64,000 nt of DNA, taken from Myxococcota bacterium. GTDB lineage: Bacteria > Myxococcota_A > UBA796 > UBA9615 > JAKLKC01. Shown piece after piece: positions 1-10,629 of the stretch; positions within the stretch are counted from its first letter, which is position 1, and the number at the start of each line of letters is the position of its first letter. Location of the stretch: positions 62,001 to 126,000 of the forward strand of contig JAKLKC010000010.1 in NCBI GenBank assembly GCA_023150875.1, in the 5' to 3' direction. The notes under the pieces were generated by a model. That model ran no database searches. It was given only the letters and a program-made list of their open reading frames with translations, and was not told the DNA's origin. A program made the translations under genes and the position numbers.

Positions 1-598
1 GCCGTCGGAGGGCACCATCGACCGCCCCGTCGGGCGCCACCCGGTGGATCGTCGGAAGATGTCCTCGCGGGTCGTTCAGGGCAAGGACGCCGTGACCCAC
101 CACCGCACCCTCGAGGTGCTGGGTCCGATCTCCCACGTCGAGCTGACGCTGGAGACCGGGAGGACCCACCAGATCAGGGTCCATCTGTCCGACGCGGGGC
201 ATCCCGTGGTGGGCGATCCCGTCTACGGCGGCCGCCTCTCGAAGCGCCCGGTGGCCGATCCCCGCCTCGAGGCGCTCCTGAAGCCCATCCACCGGCAGAT
301 GCTCCACGCCTTCCACCTGGGCATCGACCACCCCCGCGCCGGCGAGTACATGGTGTGGGAGGCGGACCCTCCCGAAGACATGAGGGACCTTCTCCTGGCC
401 CTCCGCAGCCTCTACCGGGGGGGCGCCGAGTCCCGCGGCTTGCGCCCGGAGTCGATCCTCGACCCCGAAGGACGTCCCCCCTCCTCCCCCAGCTATCGCC
501 CCGGTCCCCGCCCCAGCGGCCCCCTCCGGCCGCCCTCCCGCGGGGAGGAGGACCGCGAGCTCCCCGACGTCGCCAGCGACGACCTGGACGAGGAATGA
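1..598 (+). CDS. RluA-family pseudouridine synthase, C-terminal part (5' end outside window)
   Basis: The reading frame is open from base 2 and ends at TGA 596-598, so only the C-terminal part (about 198 residues) is visible. It begins in the conserved stretch following the catalytic Asp, where the pattern G-T-I-D-R-P-V-G-R-H is typical of RluA-type synthases. The motif GRTHQIRVHL and the sequence HPVVGDPVYGG are signatures of the family, which isomerises uridine to pseudouridine in 23S rRNA or tRNA. The catalytic HRLD motif lies off the left edge. After the fold there is a tail of about 60 residues rich in Pro, Arg and acidic residues, which is longer than usual and looks disordered. The exact RNA target (RluC, RluD or another subgroup) cannot be decided from this fragment. 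Confidence 0.9.
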   Translation, partial: PSEGTIDRPVGRHPVDRRKMSSRVVQGKDAVTHHRTLEVLGPISHVELTLETGRTHQIRVHLSDAGHPVVGDPVYGGRLSKRPVADPRLEALLKPIHRQMLHAFHLGIDHPRAGEYMVWEADPPEDMRDLLLALRSLYRGGAESRGLRPESILDPEGRPPSSPSYRPGPRPSGPLRPPSRGEEDRELPDVASDDLDEE

Positions 599-734
599 TG
601 CCCGGAGGGAGGGCGCCCCGCCTGACCGCCCTTGACCCCGCGCCCGCTCGCGGATAGTCTCTCGGCCCTTCTGGGCCCGGGGGGCGCTCCGGAAGGCGTC
701 CGTCTCCCCCGCCGTCCCCATCCGGAGTCCGCTG

Positions 735-1484
735 ATGTCCCTTCCCCTCCAGGGCCTCAAGGCCATCGTCACAGGCGGATCCCGCGGGATCGGTCGCGCC
801 ATCGCCGTGGAGCTGGCCCGGCAGGGCTCCGACGTCGCCATCGCCTACAAGGGCAGCGCCGAGGCCGCGGCCGAGGTCGTCGCCGAGATCGAGGGACTTG
901 GCCGCAGGGCCCTCGCCGTGCAGACCGACGTGGGAGACTTCGTGCAGGCGGGGAACCTGGTCTCCGAGGCCACGCGGCAACTGGGCGGCCTCGACATCCT
1001 GGTCAACAACGCCGGGATCACCCGGGACAAGCTCCTCCTCGGCATGCGCCCCGAGGACTGGGACGACGTCATCCGCACCAACCTGACCGGGTGCTTCAAC
1101 GTGACCCAGCAGGCGATGCGGAGCCTCGTCCGCAACCGCAAGGGAGCGATCGTCAACATCACCTCGGTCTCGGGCCGGGTGGGCATGAAGGGCCAGGCGA
1201 ACTACTCCGCGGCCAAGGCCGGGATCATCGGCTTCACCAAGGCCATGGCCAAGGAGCTCGCGTCCCGGAACATCACCGTCAACGCGGTGGCCCCCGGCTT
1301 CATCGACACCGACATGACCAAAACCCTGGCTCCCGAGTACCTGAAGGGGGTGACCGACTTCATCCCCATGGGCCGGATCGGCCAGTCCTGGGAGGTGGCC
1401 AAGGCCGTCGCCTTCCTCGCGTCGCCGGACGCCCGGTACATCACCGGGCAGATGATCGTCGTGGACGGCGGCCTCACGATGTAG
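735..1484 (+). CDS. fabG: 3-oxoacyl-ACP reductase FabG (SDR family)
   Basis: The 249-residue protein has the usual FabG length. It carries the nucleotide-binding motif TGGSRGIG (residues 13-20), the structural NNAG motif (91-94) and the catalytic set Asn116, Ser144, Tyr157 and Lys161 in the YSAAK context. The C-terminus ends in DGGLTM, as in FabG. It would reduce 3-oxoacyl-ACP to 3-hydroxyacyl-ACP with NADPH in the cytosol. The ATG is preceded by GGAG with a 7-base spacer. Two ketosynthase-type genes follow on the same strand, so it probably serves the same fatty-acid or polyketide-like pathway. No acyl carrier protein gene or dehydratase is next to it, so a role in bulk fatty acid synthesis or in a specialised lipid is equally possible. 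Confidence 0.93.
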   Translation: MSLPLQGLKAIVTGGSRGIGRAIAVELARQGSDVAIAYKGSAEAAAEVVAEIEGLGRRALAVQTDVGDFVQAGNLVSEATRQLGGLDILVNNAGITRDKLLLGMRPEDWDDVIRTNLTGCFNVTQQAMRSLVRNRKGAIVNITSVSGRVGMKGQANYSAAKAGIIGFTKAMAKELASRNITVNAVAPGFIDTDMTKTLAPEYLKGVTDFIPMGRIGQSWEVAKAVAFLASPDARYITGQMIVVDGGLTM

Positions 1485-1533
1485 GGGGCCACGCCCTCCG
1501 AGGACCGCCCCCCTCCCGTCCCGTTCCACCAGG

Positions 1534-2763
1534 ATGCCCCGATCCCCTCGCCGCGTCGTCGTCACAGGTCTCGGGCCCGTGTCCTCCATCGGGTCCGGGC
1601 GCGAGCCGTTCTGGCGGGCCCTCCTCCAGGGACGCTCGGGGATCTCCGAGGTCGCGGCGTTCGACACCTCGGCCTTCCGGACCCACCGCGGCGGCGAGAT
1701 CCGGGGGTTCTCCCCCCTCCCGTGGCTGTCGGAGGCCGAGGCGGCCTCCATGGGCCGGGGAGGTCAGCTCGCCGTCGCCGCGGCGGGCCTCGCCCTGGCC
1801 GACGCGGGACTCCCCAGCGGCCCGGGCGCGGAGGACTCGGACACCGGCGTCTGCATCGGGACGACGATGGGGGAGATCCAGGTGATGGAGGAGGCCGCGA
1901 GGCGTTGGAACGAGGGGGGGCTCGCCGCGGTCCGGCCCGAGGACTTCCGCCGCTACCCCTCCGGCACCATCGGCCGCGGGATCGCCGCTCGGTTCGGGTG
2001 CGCCGGCCCCGTCTCCGTCGTCCCCACGGCGTGCGCGGCGGGGAACTACGCCATCGGGATCGGCGCCGACTGGATCCGGGGCGGGCGGGCCGTCCGGGTG
2101 CTGGCCGGGGGCGTCGATCCCATGAGCCTGCTGGCGTTCGCGGGCTTCCTGGGGCTGCGCTCCATGGCGAGCGAGCGGGTGCGGCCCTTCGACCGGGAAC
2201 GGCGGGGCATGATGGTCGCCGAGGGGGCCGGCGTGGTGGTCCTGGAGCCCCTGGAGGCCGCCCTTGCCCGGGGCGCGACCCCGTATGCCGAGGTGCTGGC
2301 GCTGGGCCTCGCCTGCGACGCCCACCACATGACCCAGCCCCATCCCGAGGGCGCGGGGGCCGCGGCGGCGATGCGCCAGGCGCTGGACCTGGCCGCGTGC
2401 GATCCCGGCGCGGTGGACCACGTGAGCGCCCACGGCACGGGGACCCCCGCCAACGACCGCGCCGAGTCGGCGGCGATCCTCTCCGTCTTCGGCGAGCGAG
2501 GCCCGCGGGTGCCGGTCACCTCCCTGAAGGGAGCCCTCGGCCACACCATGGGCGCCGCCTCCGCGCTGGAGGCCATCGCCGCCTGCCTGACCGTCGCCGA
2601 CGGCCTGGTCCCCCCCACGGTGGGGTACGAGGTGCCGGACCCCGACTGCCCCCTGGACGTCGTGTGCGGGGAACCCCGCCCCGGCCTCTACCGGCGGGTC
2701 CTATCCAACGCCTTCGCCTTCGGTGGCCACGACTCGGCCCTGCTCCTGGGCGCGGTGGCGTGA
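1534..2763 (+). CDS. beta-ketoacyl-ACP synthase II-type (KAS II / FabF-like)
   Basis: The 409-residue protein is a complete thiolase-fold ketosynthase. The catalytic triad is intact: Cys167 in PTACAAG, His300 in SAHGTGTPAND and His337 in GHTMGAA, with the supporting Lys332 in SLKGALGH. This is the Cys-His-His pattern of FabF-type elongating synthases, which condense acyl-ACP with malonyl-ACP. It follows fabG after 49 bases. Its stop codon overlaps the GTG start of the next ketosynthase-like gene by four bases, so the two are probably translated together. The pairing of an active ketosynthase with a Cys-less partner resembles type II polyketide, aryl-polyene or heterocyst-type systems more than the housekeeping FabF arrangement. 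The natural substrate cannot be read from the sequence. Confidence 0.9.
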   Translation: MPRSPRRVVVTGLGPVSSIGSGREPFWRALLQGRSGISEVAAFDTSAFRTHRGGEIRGFSPLPWLSEAEAASMGRGGQLAVAAAGLALADAGLPSGPGAEDSDTGVCIGTTMGEIQVMEEAARRWNEGGLAAVRPEDFRRYPSGTIGRGIAARFGCAGPVSVVPTACAAGNYAIGIGADWIRGGRAVRVLAGGVDPMSLLAFAGFLGLRSMASERVRPFDRERRGMMVAEGAGVVVLEPLEAALARGATPYAEVLALGLACDAHHMTQPHPEGAGAAAAMRQALDLAACDPGAVDHVSAHGTGTPANDRAESAAILSVFGERGPRVPVTSLKGALGHTMGAASALEAIAACLTVADGLVPPTVGYEVPDPDCPLDVVCGEPRPGLYRRVLSNAFAFGGHDSALLLGAVA

Positions 2764-3764
2764 GCGGTCCAGCGCCGCGACGGGCGTGGATCGCGGGGCG
2801 CGCGGTGGCGCACCCCCGCGCCCTCACCGCCGAGGCCCTGCTGGACGCGGCGCGGGCGCCCATCCCCGCGGGTGGCGGCCCCCTCCGGCTCCCCGCCCCC
2901 GATCTCTCCGTTCTCGGCGAGCGGGGCCTGCGCCACATCGATCGCGCCACCGCCCTCCTCCTGGTGGCCCTGGAGGGGCTCGTCCCTCCCCTGCTCGCCG
3001 GGGTCCCCCGGGACCGGATCGGCCTCGTCTTCGGCACGGCGGCGGGGGGGCTCGGGAGCATCGTCGGCTTCGCCCGGGACGCGGTGTCCCCGGATCCCCT
3101 CGCCTCGAACCCCGGCCAGTTCCAGGGGACCGTGCTGAATGCCCCCCTGGGCAGGGCGATGATACGCCACGGCCTGGTGGGTCCCACCGCCACCTTCTCC
3201 ACCGGCGTCACCGCCGCGGCGGACGCCCTCGCCTATGCCCTGGACGCCGTGGAATCGGGCCGCCTGGACCACGCCGTGACCGGGGGATTCGACGGGCTCG
3301 AGGACGCGGCGATCGCCGGGGCGGAGGCCGCCGGGTTGGCGCGGGCCGACGGCCCTCCCCTCGCCGAGGCGGTGGTGGGCCTGGTCCTGTCCGCCACGCC
3401 CTCCCCTGCCCCCGGTCCCCGCATCCGGATCGCCGCGGTGGGTACGGCCTGCTCGCCCCGGGGGGGGCCTGGGGCGTCGGCGAGGGCCGCCGCCTGGGCC
3501 CGGCGACGGGCCGGCTGGGGGACCACCCCGGTCGACCTCGCCGTCGCCCTGGGGCCCGACGCCGCCGCCGCCCTGGAGGGCTGCGGCCCGGCACGGGAAC
3601 ACCTGGAAGCCGGGATGGGTCTCGGGGAGGCCCTGGGGGCCGACGCCGCCCTGGCGGTCCTGGTGGCGGTGGGCTGGCTGGAGCGGCGGGGCGGACCTTC
3701 CCGATCCGTGGCCCTGGTGGACGGATGCGGCCTGGGCGCGGCCATCGCCCTGGAGATCGCCTGA
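2760..3764 (+). CDS. ketosynthase-like protein lacking the active-site Cys (chain-length-factor-like)
   Basis: A GTG start at 2760 overlaps the stop of the preceding ketosynthase (GTGA). The product is 334 residues, about 75 shorter than its neighbour. It keeps thiolase-fold features: LVFGTAAGGLGS near residue 90, SNPGQFQGTVLNAPLG near 116, and FSTGVTAAADAL at 146-157 where the nucleophile elbow should be. At the position of the catalytic Cys there is Gly149, and neither conserved C-terminal His motif is present. It therefore cannot condense substrates by the usual mechanism. By analogy with chain-length factors, a likely role is to form a heterodimer with the upstream synthase and set product length. 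That role is inferred from fold and position only. A degenerate paralogue that arose by duplication is the alternative. Confidence 0.75.
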   Translation: MSGPAPRRAWIAGRAVAHPRALTAEALLDAARAPIPAGGGPLRLPAPDLSVLGERGLRHIDRATALLLVALEGLVPPLLAGVPRDRIGLVFGTAAGGLGSIVGFARDAVSPDPLASNPGQFQGTVLNAPLGRAMIRHGLVGPTATFSTGVTAAADALAYALDAVESGRLDHAVTGGFDGLEDAAIAGAEAAGLARADGPPLAEAVVGLVLSATPSPAPGPRIRIAAVGTACSPRGGPGASARAAAWARRRAGWGTTPVDLAVALGPDAAAALEGCGPAREHLEAGMGLGEALGADAALAVLVAVGWLERRGGPSRSVALVDGCGLGAAIALEIA

Positions 3765-3785
3765 GGCCCTGAGCGAACGGGCGCC

Positions 3786-3810
3786 GGGCGCGAGCCCCGA
3801 GGCCGCGCCC
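3786..3810. terminator. hairpin between convergent genes, possible bidirectional terminator
   Basis: GGGCGCG (3786-3792) and CGCGCCC (3804-3810) form a perfect 7-bp stem around an 11-base loop, followed by a C-rich stretch. It lies in the short gap between the ketosynthase-like gene ending at 3764 and the Hsp70-PilZ gene ending at 3838, where a bidirectional terminator would be expected. There is no T-tract, so this is at best a weak or Rho-assisted terminator. Confidence 0.35.
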
Positions 3811-3837
3811 CCCCGTCACCCCTCGCGCAGTGGCCCC

Positions 3838-6708
3838 CTACTCGCTCGCGACGACCTTCAGGCGGTCCGCCGCGGAGCGCAGCAGGGCGAGCCCCGAGGA
3901 GTCGGCGCGGTCGTACTGGATCCCCATGCCCTGCTCTTGTCCCGCACTGAGCTTCGGGACCCCGCGACTCGACCACACCACCCGGCCGCGGACCTCGATC
4001 ACCTCCTCCTCGCCGGGCACCTGCACCTCGAACACGCACTCCCTGCCCACTTCGAGGGGCTTGTCGGTCTTCACGAAGGTGCCCCCCCGGGCGAGGTTGT
4101 CGCCGATCTCTTCCACGAAGGTCCGGGCACGCTTGTAGCGCACCTTGAGGCGGGCGGGCTTGCGGGGTGCGGCCCGGGAGGCGGTCTCTCCCGCCGCAGC
4201 GCTGGCTCCAGGGGGCGCCGAGGGCGCCGCGAACCCCTCCGCCCCGGACCCCGCGCCCCAGGCATCCCGGGGCTCCGCGGGCAGGCTGAGACCCAGGAAC
4301 GCGGAGTGCCGGTCGGTCCCGGCGTCGGTGCTCGCCCAGATCGACCCGTCCTCGACGCCGCCGCCGTCCAGGTCCGCGGAGAGGGAGGTCCCGAGGCCCG
4401 AGCCGGACGGGCCGGCGGTGCGGGGGGCGACGCCGAAGGGGTCGGCCCGGTACGACGGGACCGATGTGTGAACACCGGGTCGGAGTTCTGGGCTGCGGGC
4501 CCTCGGAGGCCCCCCGGGCGGAGGGTCCAGAGGGAGGATGTCCATGTCGATCCCGCCCCCACTCCCCCGGGGCGACACGGCGAAGGGGTCGTCGTGCCCG
4601 GCCAGCGGCGGCGGGGCGGCCTCTCCGCGCGCGACCACGCCGAAGGGATCCCCCAGCCGAGCGGCCGGGGCGGCGCTCCCTTCGCCCCGCGCCACCACCC
4701 CGAAGGGATCCTGGCGGACGGGCGCCGGAGCGGCGGCGGTAGGTGCCGCACCGCTCGATCGCGGCGAGATGGCGAAGCGGTCGTCGGTCGCGGCGAGCCC
4801 CGCGTTCCCGTCCGTCAAGGCGTAGTCGGAGCGGGTGGTACGGTCCCCTTCCCGGTCGCCCGCGCCCGAGAAGTAGGGCTCGAGGGACTCCCGCAGCCCC
4901 GCGGCGATCTCCTCGTCCACCCCCGGCACCGGTTCCCGCTCACGCACCGCGTGGAGGGAGTCGTCCGAGACGCCTGGCCCCGTGAGGCTCGGGGGGTGGG
5001 CGGCGTCGTCCGCCGCCGCCGCGGGCGGGGCGCCTGCCTTCCCCTTGCCCTTCCCTCGGCCGCCGCCGAAGAGCCCCTTGAGGCGGCCCAGCATTCCAGG
5101 TCCCTGGGCCGCCGCGGCGCCGGGTACTGCCCCGTCGGGGACGGGATCGGCCACCGCCTGGACGTCGGAGATCTCCTTGGCGAGCTGGACCTGGTTGCTT
5201 TCGCTCCCCCGGCCCGAGTCGACGAAGTTCCGGATGGAGATCGCCTGCTGCTGGCCGGTGTCCCGGTCGCAGGCGGAGACGTGCAGGATCCCGCTCGCGT
5301 CGATCTTGAAGGTCACGTCGATCCGCGGGTCCATCTTCGGCGCCCGCCGGATCCCGGAGAGGGAGAACTCCCCCAGCAGCTCGTTCTCCCGCGCGTTCCG
5401 GCTCTCCCCCTGGCGGACGATGATCTTCACCGCCTCCTGGTCATCGTGGACGGTGGTGAAGGTGCGGGCCGCGGTCAGGGGGATCGTGGCGTTCCTCTCG
5501 ATGATCTTCCCGAAGTACTCGCCCGCGGTGTCGATCCCCAGGCTGAAGGGGGTCACGTCCAGGAGGAGGGTCGACTGGGACTCGTCCTCCAGGGAGTAGC
5601 CGTGCACCGCGGCTCCGATGGCGACGACCTCCTCGGGATGAACCCCCTTGCTCGGCGACTTGCCGAAGAAGATCCGGAGCGCCTCCTGGATCTTGGGCAT
5701 GCGCGTCTGGCCGCCCACGATCACGATGTCGTCCAGGTCCTCCACCCCCATCCCCGCGTCCTGCATGGTGCGGGCGGTGAGCTTCAGCGTCTTGTTGATG
5801 AGGTCGGCGACCATCTCCTCGAGCTGGTCCCGGGTCAGGGTCGCCTCGAGGTTCAGCGCGCCGTGGATCCGGGGGATCAGGATGGGGGTCTTGTCGACGA
5901 AGGAGAGCTCGCACTTCGCCCGTTCGCTGGCGTCCTTCAGCCGCTGGAGCGCCAGCTTGTCCTGGCGCAGGTCGATCCCGTGCTTCTCCCGGAAGCGGTC
6001 GGCCAGCTGGTTGACGATGCGGTAGTCGAAGTCCTCCCCCCCGAGGAAGCTGTCGCCCCCGGTGGCGAGGATCTCGTACACGCCGTCTCCGACCTCCAGG
6101 ACCGTAACGTCGAACGTGCCACCGCCGAGGTCGTAGATCGCCAGCTTCTTCTGGATGTCCTTCTTGAAGCCGTAGGCGAGGGCAGCGGCGGTGGGCTCGT
6201 TGAGGAGCCGCAGGACGTTCAGCCCGGCGAGCTCCCCCGCCTCCATCGCCGCCTTCCGCTGGGCGTTGTTGAAGTGGGCGGGGACGGTGACGATGGCGTC
6301 CCGGACGTCTTCCCCCAGGTGGCGCTCGGCGACCTCCCGGATCGCCTTCAGCACGATCGACGACGCCTCGACCGGCGTGATCACGACGTCGTCCATGCGG
6401 AGCAGGACCTCGTCGTTCTCGCCCTGGACGATGTCGTAGGAAAGGTGGCGGCGGGCCTCCTGGACCTCGGGGGAGCTGAAGCGGCGCCCCAGGAGGCGCT
6501 TGACCGCGTAGACCGTCTGGGACGGGTTGGTGAGGATGAGCGCCTTGGCGCCGTGACCCACCACGAACCGGCCCCGGCTCTTGAACGCGATGCACGAGGG
6601 CAGGATGTTGTAGCCGCGCTCGTCCTCGATGACCCGCGGGCGACCGTCCTTCACGATCGCCACGCAGCTATTGGTCGTGCCGAGGTCGATGCCGACGATC
6701 GTTCCCAT
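3838..6708 (-). CDS. Hsp70 (DnaK-like) chaperone fused to a C-terminal PilZ domain
   Basis: The 956-residue protein starts at the ATG giving MGTIVGIDLGTTNSC; an in-frame start 11 codons upstream adds no family sequence. Residues 1 to about 370 are an Hsp70 ATPase domain, with the phosphate-1 motif GIDLGTTNS, the central YDLGGGTFDVT and the adenosine motif IVIVGGQTRMPKIQ. A beta-type substrate-binding domain follows to about residue 500. The helical lid is not evident. In its place is a disordered linker of about 350 residues rich in Ala, Pro, Gly and Asp, with five short DPFGV-like motifs. The last 110 residues form a PilZ-type domain (RLKVRYKRARTF, then NLARGGTFV) of the myxobacterial paralogue type. 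Its c-di-GMP motif is degenerate because Ala replaces the Ser. No DnaJ or GrpE gene is nearby. It probably acts in the cytosol as a specialised, not housekeeping, Hsp70. Confidence 0.88.
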   Translation of the reverse strand: MGTIVGIDLGTTNSCVAIVKDGRPRVIEDERGYNILPSCIAFKSRGRFVVGHGAKALILTNPSQTVYAVKRLLGRRFSSPEVQEARRHLSYDIVQGENDEVLLRMDDVVITPVEASSIVLKAIREVAERHLGEDVRDAIVTVPAHFNNAQRKAAMEAGELAGLNVLRLLNEPTAAALAYGFKKDIQKKLAIYDLGGGTFDVTVLEVGDGVYEILATGGDSFLGGEDFDYRIVNQLADRFREKHGIDLRQDKLALQRLKDASERAKCELSFVDKTPILIPRIHGALNLEATLTRDQLEEMVADLINKTLKLTARTMQDAGMGVEDLDDIVIVGGQTRMPKIQEALRIFFGKSPSKGVHPEEVVAIGAAVHGYSLEDESQSTLLLDVTPFSLGIDTAGEYFGKIIERNATIPLTAARTFTTVHDDQEAVKIIVRQGESRNARENELLGEFSLSGIRRAPKMDPRIDVTFKIDASGILHVSACDRDTGQQQAISIRNFVDSGRGSESNQVQLAKEISDVQAVADPVPDGAVPGAAAAQGPGMLGRLKGLFGGGRGKGKGKAGAPPAAAADDAAHPPSLTGPGVSDDSLHAVREREPVPGVDEEIAAGLRESLEPYFSGAGDREGDRTTRSDYALTDGNAGLAATDDRFAISPRSSGAAPTAAAPAPVRQDPFGVVARGEGSAAPAARLGDPFGVVARGEAAPPPLAGHDDPFAVSPRGSGGGIDMDILPLDPPPGGPPRARSPELRPGVHTSVPSYRADPFGVAPRTAGPSGSGLGTSLSADLDGGGVEDGSIWASTDAGTDRHSAFLGLSLPAEPRDAWGAGSGAEGFAAPSAPPGASAAAGETASRAAPRKPARLKVRYKRARTFVEEIGDNLARGGTFVKTDKPLEVGRECVFEVQVPGEEEVIEVRGRVVWSSRGVPKLSAGQEQGMGIQYDRADSSGLALLRSAADRLKVVASE

Positions 6709-6750
6709 GGGCGTCCGTCCGCGCGGGGACCACGGGCCCACGCCCGCTGA

Positions 6751-6774
6751 CCCACTCGTCGGGTGGGTTTATAA
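6751..6774 (-). promoter_or_regulatory. AT-rich promoter-like element with inverted repeat upstream of the Hsp70-PilZ gene
   Basis: In the 126-base gap between purF and the Hsp70-PilZ gene, the minus strand carries TTATAA (6769-6774), rare in this GC-rich sequence and suitable as a -10 element. No convincing -35 hexamer is seen. Just downstream is a CCCAC/GTGGG inverted repeat (6751-6755 and 6763-6767) that could be an operator or part of the leader. No CIRCE element or sigma-32 consensus was found, so classical heat-shock control is not supported. Confidence 0.35.
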
Positions 6775-6834
6775 CACGCCTGACCCCGCCTTGTGGCGAT
6801 GGACACGGCGCGGTGGTCGGCGCCGGCCCCCGGC

Positions 6835-8250
6835 CTATCGGTCGCGGAACAGCGGGAGCTGAGGCGGCCGGCGGGCGTCCGTGGGCCGCACGGGGTACTC
6901 GCCGCTGAAGCAGGCGTCGCAGAAGGACTCCCTCCCACCGTGGAGGGCGTCGTGCATGCCGGCCAGCGACAGGTATCCGACGGAATCGGCCTCCAGGAAC
7001 ATGGCGATCTCCGTGTGGTCCCGGGTCGCGGCCAGGAGCTCCTCCCGCGAGGGGGTGTCGACGCCGTAGTAGCAGGGCCCGGTGGTGGGCGGCGCGGCGA
7101 TGCGGACGTGGACCTCGGCGGCACCGGCCCGCCTCAGCAGGCGCACGATCTTCCGGCAGGTGGTCCCCCTCACCAGGGAGTCGTCGATCACCGCCACCCG
7201 GCGCCCCTCGATGACCCCCCGGACCGGGTTGAGCTTCAGGCGCACGCCCAGGTCCCGGTGGGCCTGGGAGGGCTGGATGAACGTCCGGCCGACGTAGTGG
7301 CTGCGGATCAGCCCGAGGTGGAACGGCCGGCCCAGGCGCTCCGCGTAGCCCATGGCGGCGGGAACGCCGGAGTCGGGCACCGGCACCACCACGTCACAGT
7401 CCGCGGGCTGCTCGTCCGCGAGGCGCGCCCCCATGGCCCTGCGGGCGGCGTAGACCTCGTGCCCGAAGACCACGCTGTCGGGGCGGCTGAAGTAGACGTG
7501 CTCGAACACGCAGGGGCGCGGCGTGCGCTCCCGGGGCAGGGGGCGGAAGCTCACCAGGCCGTCGGCGTCGACGATGAGCATCTCCCCCGGCTGGACCTCC
7601 CGCACCGGCTCCGCCTCGATGAGGTCGAACGCGCAGGTCTCCGACGCGATGACGTGGGCGGACCCCAGGCGGCCCAGCACCATGGGCCGGAACCCATGGG
7701 GGTCGCGCACCGCGATCAGCCGATCCGGGGCGAGGACCAGCAGGCTGTACGCACCCCTCACCTGCCCGAGGGCGTCCACGAGGCGGTTGACCAGCGTCCT
7801 CTGGGTCGATCGGGCCACCAGGTGGAGCACGATCTCGGTGTCGCTGGTCGCCTGGAAGATCGCTCCCTGGGACTCGAGGTGCTCCCGCAGCGCACCGGCG
7901 TTGACCAGGTTTCCGTTGTGGGCGACCGCCAGCCCGCCCCGGGAGGACTGCGCGAGGAAGGGCTGGACGTTCCGGGGATCGGCGCCGCCCGCCGTGGAAT
8001 ACCGGTTGTGACCGATGGCGGCCTGCCCCGGGAGCCGGGCGAGGGCCTGCTCGTCGAACACGTCGGTGACGAGTCCCACCCCCCGGTGGCCGCTCAGCCG
8101 CTCCCCGTCGCTGGCGACGATCCCGGCCCCCTCCTGGCCCCGGTGCTGGAGGGCGTGGAGGCCGAGGTAGGCGAGGCGCGCCGCGTCGGCGTGGCCCCAC
8201 ACGGCGAAGACGCCGCACTCTTCATGGAATGCGTCCAGGCGCTCGTTCAT
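6835..8250 (-). CDS. purF: amidophosphoribosyltransferase PurF
   Basis: The 471-residue enzyme transfers the glutamine amide to PRPP, the first committed step of purine synthesis. It is the Bacillus type. An 11-residue propeptide precedes Cys12 of the ECGVF motif, which becomes the N-terminal nucleophile of the glutaminase domain after cleavage. The PRPP loop is VAVIDDSLVRGTT. Four cysteines match the iron-sulfur ligands of the oxygen-sensitive Bacillus enzyme: one in CVFEHVYF, one in TTGPCYYG and two in ESFCDACF. A [4Fe-4S] cluster is therefore likely. The gene starts 28 bases after purL ends and is the last gene of the minus-strand purC-S-Q-L-F operon. Confidence 0.96.
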   Translation of the reverse strand: MNERLDAFHEECGVFAVWGHADAARLAYLGLHALQHRGQEGAGIVASDGERLSGHRGVGLVTDVFDEQALARLPGQAAIGHNRYSTAGGADPRNVQPFLAQSSRGGLAVAHNGNLVNAGALREHLESQGAIFQATSDTEIVLHLVARSTQRTLVNRLVDALGQVRGAYSLLVLAPDRLIAVRDPHGFRPMVLGRLGSAHVIASETCAFDLIEAEPVREVQPGEMLIVDADGLVSFRPLPRERTPRPCVFEHVYFSRPDSVVFGHEVYAARRAMGARLADEQPADCDVVVPVPDSGVPAAMGYAERLGRPFHLGLIRSHYVGRTFIQPSQAHRDLGVRLKLNPVRGVIEGRRVAVIDDSLVRGTTCRKIVRLLRRAGAAEVHVRIAAPPTTGPCYYGVDTPSREELLAATRDHTEIAMFLEADSVGYLSLAGMHDALHGGRESFCDACFSGEYPVRPTDARRPPQLPLFRDR

Positions 8251-8278
8251 CGGGCCGGTCCGGTCCCTCCCGGCGGGC

Positions 8279-10555
<2,277 letters not shown>

Positions 10556-10629
10556 GTGGGCTCCGGGGCGGGGGACCCGCCGGGGGGCGGGGAGGGCGGC
10601 GGAGGCGGCCGAGACGGAGGCCCGCCCGC

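Noticed and set aside
174-1751. Open frame of 525 codons antisense to fabG
   Set aside because: fabG has complete catalytic residues; the antisense frame spans gene borders and shows no domain.
3937-6750. Open frame of 937 codons on the plus strand, antisense to the Hsp70-PilZ gene
   Set aside because: It is complementary to a strongly conserved chaperone; the translation is compositionally biased (Val, Asp, Gly, Leu) with no domain. High third-position GC keeps antisense frames open.
6600-6834. CIRCE element or sigma-32 promoter for the Hsp70-PilZ gene
   Set aside because: No TTAGCACTC/GAGTGCTAA repeat and no CTTGAA/CCCCAT pair were found.
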